Assembly (NCBI GenBank): GCA_031260015.1
Contig: JAIRKR010000050.1
Span: forward strand, 1-7,507
DNA length: 7,507 bases
Direction of reading: 5' to 3'
DNA from: Puniceicoccales bacterium
GTDB taxonomy: Bacteria > Verrucomicrobiota > Verrucomicrobiia > Opitutales > UBA9783
The position numbers were made by a program, and so were the translations under genes. The notes below the pieces were generated by a model, which ran no database searches, was not told the origin of the DNA, and was given only the letters and a program-made list of their open reading frames with translations. Below are positions 5,534 to 7,507 of the stretch, one piece after another; position 1 is the stretch's first letter, and each line of letters opens with the position of its first letter.

Positions 5534-6817
5534 TTAAAATTCCTTTGCTACTGGATTCGTTGTCTCTGTACTGTGAGTTAGATTTTGTACAGGGGAGATA
5601 TACAAAGTATTATTTTCAAATTCCGTAACGTAGCCTTCCCTAATGAGCCAAGATAGGTTGGACTTAAATTCTCTAACGGATCGTGGATCTACGATGGCTT
5701 CCCAGGCATTGTCCGTAATGTTAAAAAATACTTTGGGCAATTCAGAGATCGTAATTTCACCCTTATGCTTTTCAATCACCTCGATGAGTTTACTTACACT
5801 TTCCGAAAATCGTGTCGTTGTATTACGTATTTTCCGTTTTATGGCACAGACGTAGGAAATGCCGTTACTCCCTTTTTTATAAATGTGGAATCCTGCATAA
5901 TGAAGTCGACCTCTGAAAAAATTTGCCGTTTTAACGGGCAACTTTTTTTCATCGTTTAAAAACTTTTCGATCATTTTTCTCAAGTCAAAATCAACAATTT
6001 GACCCATATCGGAAATCGTAAGTTTTACCCGAGCAACTTTTGATATTAAGTTCAAATCAGAATTTTCAAGTAAATATTTTTTAGCGGCTTCTCTGGACGC
6101 GAAACAAACTTCCGGATCTGCCAATAATCGAAAACGTCTACCTCGGGCCATTCCGGTTAACCATGCTTCCACAACTTCCGTTGTGTGTTCATTCTTTATC
6201 TGAGAAAGGAACGACTCGTAGGCACAGCGCCCCTTCAAATTGTCTTCATAATGCTCTTTTAACAAATCGGCATATAGGTGATAATTGGGAGGTCCCAGCA
6301 AGGCCCCCGTTATGCCACATCGATTGATTGATTGAAAGTTTCCTTTAGGTTTTTCCAATTCTACGCATTCTTCCTTAAAATACTGTGCCCAATTTTGATG
6401 TACAATGTAATCCAAGGCTCCTTCCATTGAAAGGAAAGGAATCTTTTTTGACACCGTATAAAATCCTTTAAAATTAGAATGCTGTTGGCCGCTAAGAACG
6501 ATAAAAAACCTGTCTTCTTTTTCAAAAAATAGGCGAATTAATGGAAATAGTTGGTAAGTTTTACAAGAATTTCGCAGCGTATTTATAAGGACTTTTAAGG
6601 CAGCTTCTTCGGGACGCAAGTTAATGTCAATAACTTGTTCTAACGCTTTTACCGACGCACCGGCATGCTTTCCCGTAACGGCTTGCTTTTCCCCAATAAA
6701 GGTCTTTTTTACCTTTGTACTGTGAGTGGATGTAATCGTTTTGCAACTTTTTTCCGTCCACACAGGCCCTAGTTGAAGTGCCTGGAATTGTTCAAGGATA
6801 TCTTCTTCAGCGTTCAA
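5534..6817 (-). CDS. conserved protein of unknown function, 427 residues
   Basis: I cannot give a function. The protein has no signal peptide or membrane segment and is probably cytoplasmic. The N-terminal ~70 residues are polar and low in structure. A middle part (about 65-150) has alternating helices and strands. A distinctive block ITGALLGPPNYH (169-180) is followed by a charged helical region (181-225). A strongly basic block FRGRLHYAGFHIYKKG...SYVCAIKRK (301-329) suggests nucleic-acid contact. The tail LSWLIREGYVTEFENNTLYISP (388-409) resembles a winged-helix recognition helix and wing. From memory, similar proteins with the GPPNYH, KKGS and WLxxEGYVTE blocks occur in Verrucomicrobiota as hypotheticals. 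No Shine-Dalgarno site precedes the ATG. The gene is divergent from the carbonic anhydrase gene, with 32 bases between the outer starts. Confidence 0.85.
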   Translation of the reverse strand: MNAEEDILEQFQALQLGPVWTEKSCKTITSTHSTKVKKTFIGEKQAVTGKHAGASVKALEQVIDINLRPEEAALKVLINTLRNSCKTYQLFPLIRLFFEKEDRFFIVLSGQQHSNFKGFYTVSKKIPFLSMEGALDYIVHQNWAQYFKEECVELEKPKGNFQSINRCGITGALLGPPNYHLYADLLKEHYEDNLKGRCAYESFLSQIKNEHTTEVVEAWLTGMARGRRFRLLADPEVCFASREAAKKYLLENSDLNLISKVARVKLTISDMGQIVDFDLRKMIEKFLNDEKKLPVKTANFFRGRLHYAGFHIYKKGSNGISYVCAIKRKIRNTTTRFSESVSKLIEVIEKHKGEITISELPKVFFNITDNAWEAIVDPRSVREFKSNLSWLIREGYVTEFENNTLYISPVQNLTHSTETTNPVAKEF

Positions 6818-6849
6818 TGCAAATAACTATTTGACTTTATTTACGAGGC

Positions 6850-7407
6850 ATGCTCTTTCTAATGACGTCAATCACTCGTGTAAAGAATAAATTTTACTTT
6901 ATGCAGCAGTCTTTTTTGCAACACCGACAATGTCAACCCAATTTTAATGCAAAAGCATTTATAGCGCCGCAGGCCATTATATCAGGAAATGTTCGCATAG
7001 ACGCTTTATGCAGTGTATGGCCCAACGCTGTGTTACGTGGCGATTTAAACAAAATTACCGTAGAACAGGGTTCCAATATACAAGAAAATGTCGTTGTACA
7101 TGTAAGTTTTGAGTACGATGTTGTGATTGGACAATACGTAACGGTGGGCCATGGAGCCATTGTTCACGGCTGTCATGTGGGCAATCACTGCTTGATCGGT
7201 ATGCACGCCACGCTACTGGATGGAGCACGCATTGGCGATTATTGCATTATTGGTGCCCATACGCTGGTTACACAACAACAGATCATTCCATCTCACTCTC
7301 TGGTTACGGGGGTTCCAGGGAAAGTAGTGCGTACTTTGACGGATCGAGATATGCGTTGCATCGAAGAGAATGCACACGTCTACCTTGAATTGATCACAGC
7401 TCTGTGA
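6850..7407 (+). CDS. gamma-class carbonic anhydrase-like hexapeptide-repeat protein
   Basis: This is a left-handed beta-helix protein of the gamma carbonic anhydrase/YrdA family; such trimers bind metal between subunits and may hydrate CO2, though many members lack measured activity. Counting from ATG 6850 (185 residues), the family signatures are VWPNAVLRGDLNKI (56-69), SNIQENVVVH (75-84), VGHGAIVHGC (99-108) and LIGMHATLLDGA (115-126). The three expected zinc ligands H84, H101 and H106 are present, as are R63 and D65. Hexapeptide turns run from about residue 38 to 155, followed by the usual C-terminal helix (163-183). The start is uncertain: GAGG at 6845-6848 is too close to ATG 6850. ATG 6862 is better spaced (13 bases), and ATG 6901 would give a typical 168-residue protein. 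miaA follows 10 bases after the stop. Confidence 0.9.
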   Translation: MLFLMTSITRVKNKFYFMQQSFLQHRQCQPNFNAKAFIAPQAIISGNVRIDALCSVWPNAVLRGDLNKITVEQGSNIQENVVVHVSFEYDVVIGQYVTVGHGAIVHGCHVGNHCLIGMHATLLDGARIGDYCIIGAHTLVTQQQIIPSHSLVTGVPGKVVRTLTDRDMRCIEENAHVYLELITAL

Positions 7408-7417
7408 TGTTGTGAAA

Positions 7418-7507
7418 ATGCTGTACATCTTGGCGGGACCAACCGCCTCGGGGAAGTCGGATTATGCGCTCGAGTTTGCAACGCAACATGCGTGTGAAAT
7501 TTTATCC
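7418..7507 (+). CDS. miaA: tRNA dimethylallyltransferase MiaA, N-terminus (partial)
   Basis: MiaA transfers a dimethylallyl group to A37 of tRNAs reading codons that start with U. Only the first 30 residues are in the window, but they contain the family's P-loop GPTASGKS (7-14), followed by DYALEFA and the start of the EILS segment that leads to the substrate-binding DS motif. ATG 7418 is preferred; GTG 7412, two codons upstream in frame, is an alternative. The ribosome site is weak and the gene begins 10 bases after the carbonic anhydrase stop, so the two are probably co-transcribed. The gene is cut by the window edge. Confidence 0.93.
   Translation, partial: MLYILAGPTASGKSDYALEFATQHACEILS

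Noticed and set aside
1..7507. CRISPR array, insertion sequence, prophage or defence island
   Set aside because: There is no regularly spaced repeat, transposase, integrase, capsid or known defence protein motif in any frame.

Overview
The window is about 7.5 kb of moderately low-GC bacterial chromosome. It contains housekeeping genes plus two genes of unknown function. The best taxonomic guess is the Verrucomicrobiota, perhaps the Opitutae/Puniceicoccales side. This rests on memory of families, not on a search: a TrxB with GSGCAG at the FAD fold, and a minus-strand 427-residue protein whose conserved core and tail resemble a hypothetical family I associate with that phylum. The gene-poor, stop-ridden left end suggests some genome decay, as in host-associated lineages, but this is inference.

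Layout. (1) Positions 1-1074 hold no convincing intact gene. The first ~410 bases look like a decayed coding sequence, with long codon-like stretches broken by stops and a frame change, together with short repeats. AT-rich sequence with one plausible promoter follows. (2) Positions 1075-4127 are a tight plus-strand operon: thioredoxin reductase (trxB), a McsA-like zinc-finger/UVR protein, a solitary RelE/ParE-like protein, phosphatidylserine synthase (pssA) and a YraN-family protein. Gaps are 1, 14, 4 and 4 bases. (3) Positions 4452-5153 encode a small secreted protein rich in Trp, Tyr and His, which I do not recognise. It has its own Shine-Dalgarno site, flanking non-coding DNA and a hairpin terminator at 5250-5280. 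(4) Positions 5281-5533 contain a 16-codon ORF behind an excellent Shine-Dalgarno site. (5) Positions 5534-6817, minus strand, encode the 427-residue conserved unknown. (6) Divergent from it, a gamma-class carbonic anhydrase-like hexapeptide protein is followed after 10 bases by the start of miaA, which runs off the window.

How the genes relate. The operon combines thiol redox balance (TrxB), a zinc-binding protein of the protein-quality-control type (McsA-like), membrane phospholipid synthesis (PssA) and a nuclease-fold protein (YraN). This reads as a housekeeping cluster rather than a single pathway. McsA normally works with the arginine kinase McsB, but here the next gene is a RelE-like protein with no visible antitoxin. 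I see no CRISPR array, tRNA, rRNA, insertion sequence or phage gene. The best candidates for new biology are the secreted protein, the 427-residue protein and the unpaired RelE-like gene.
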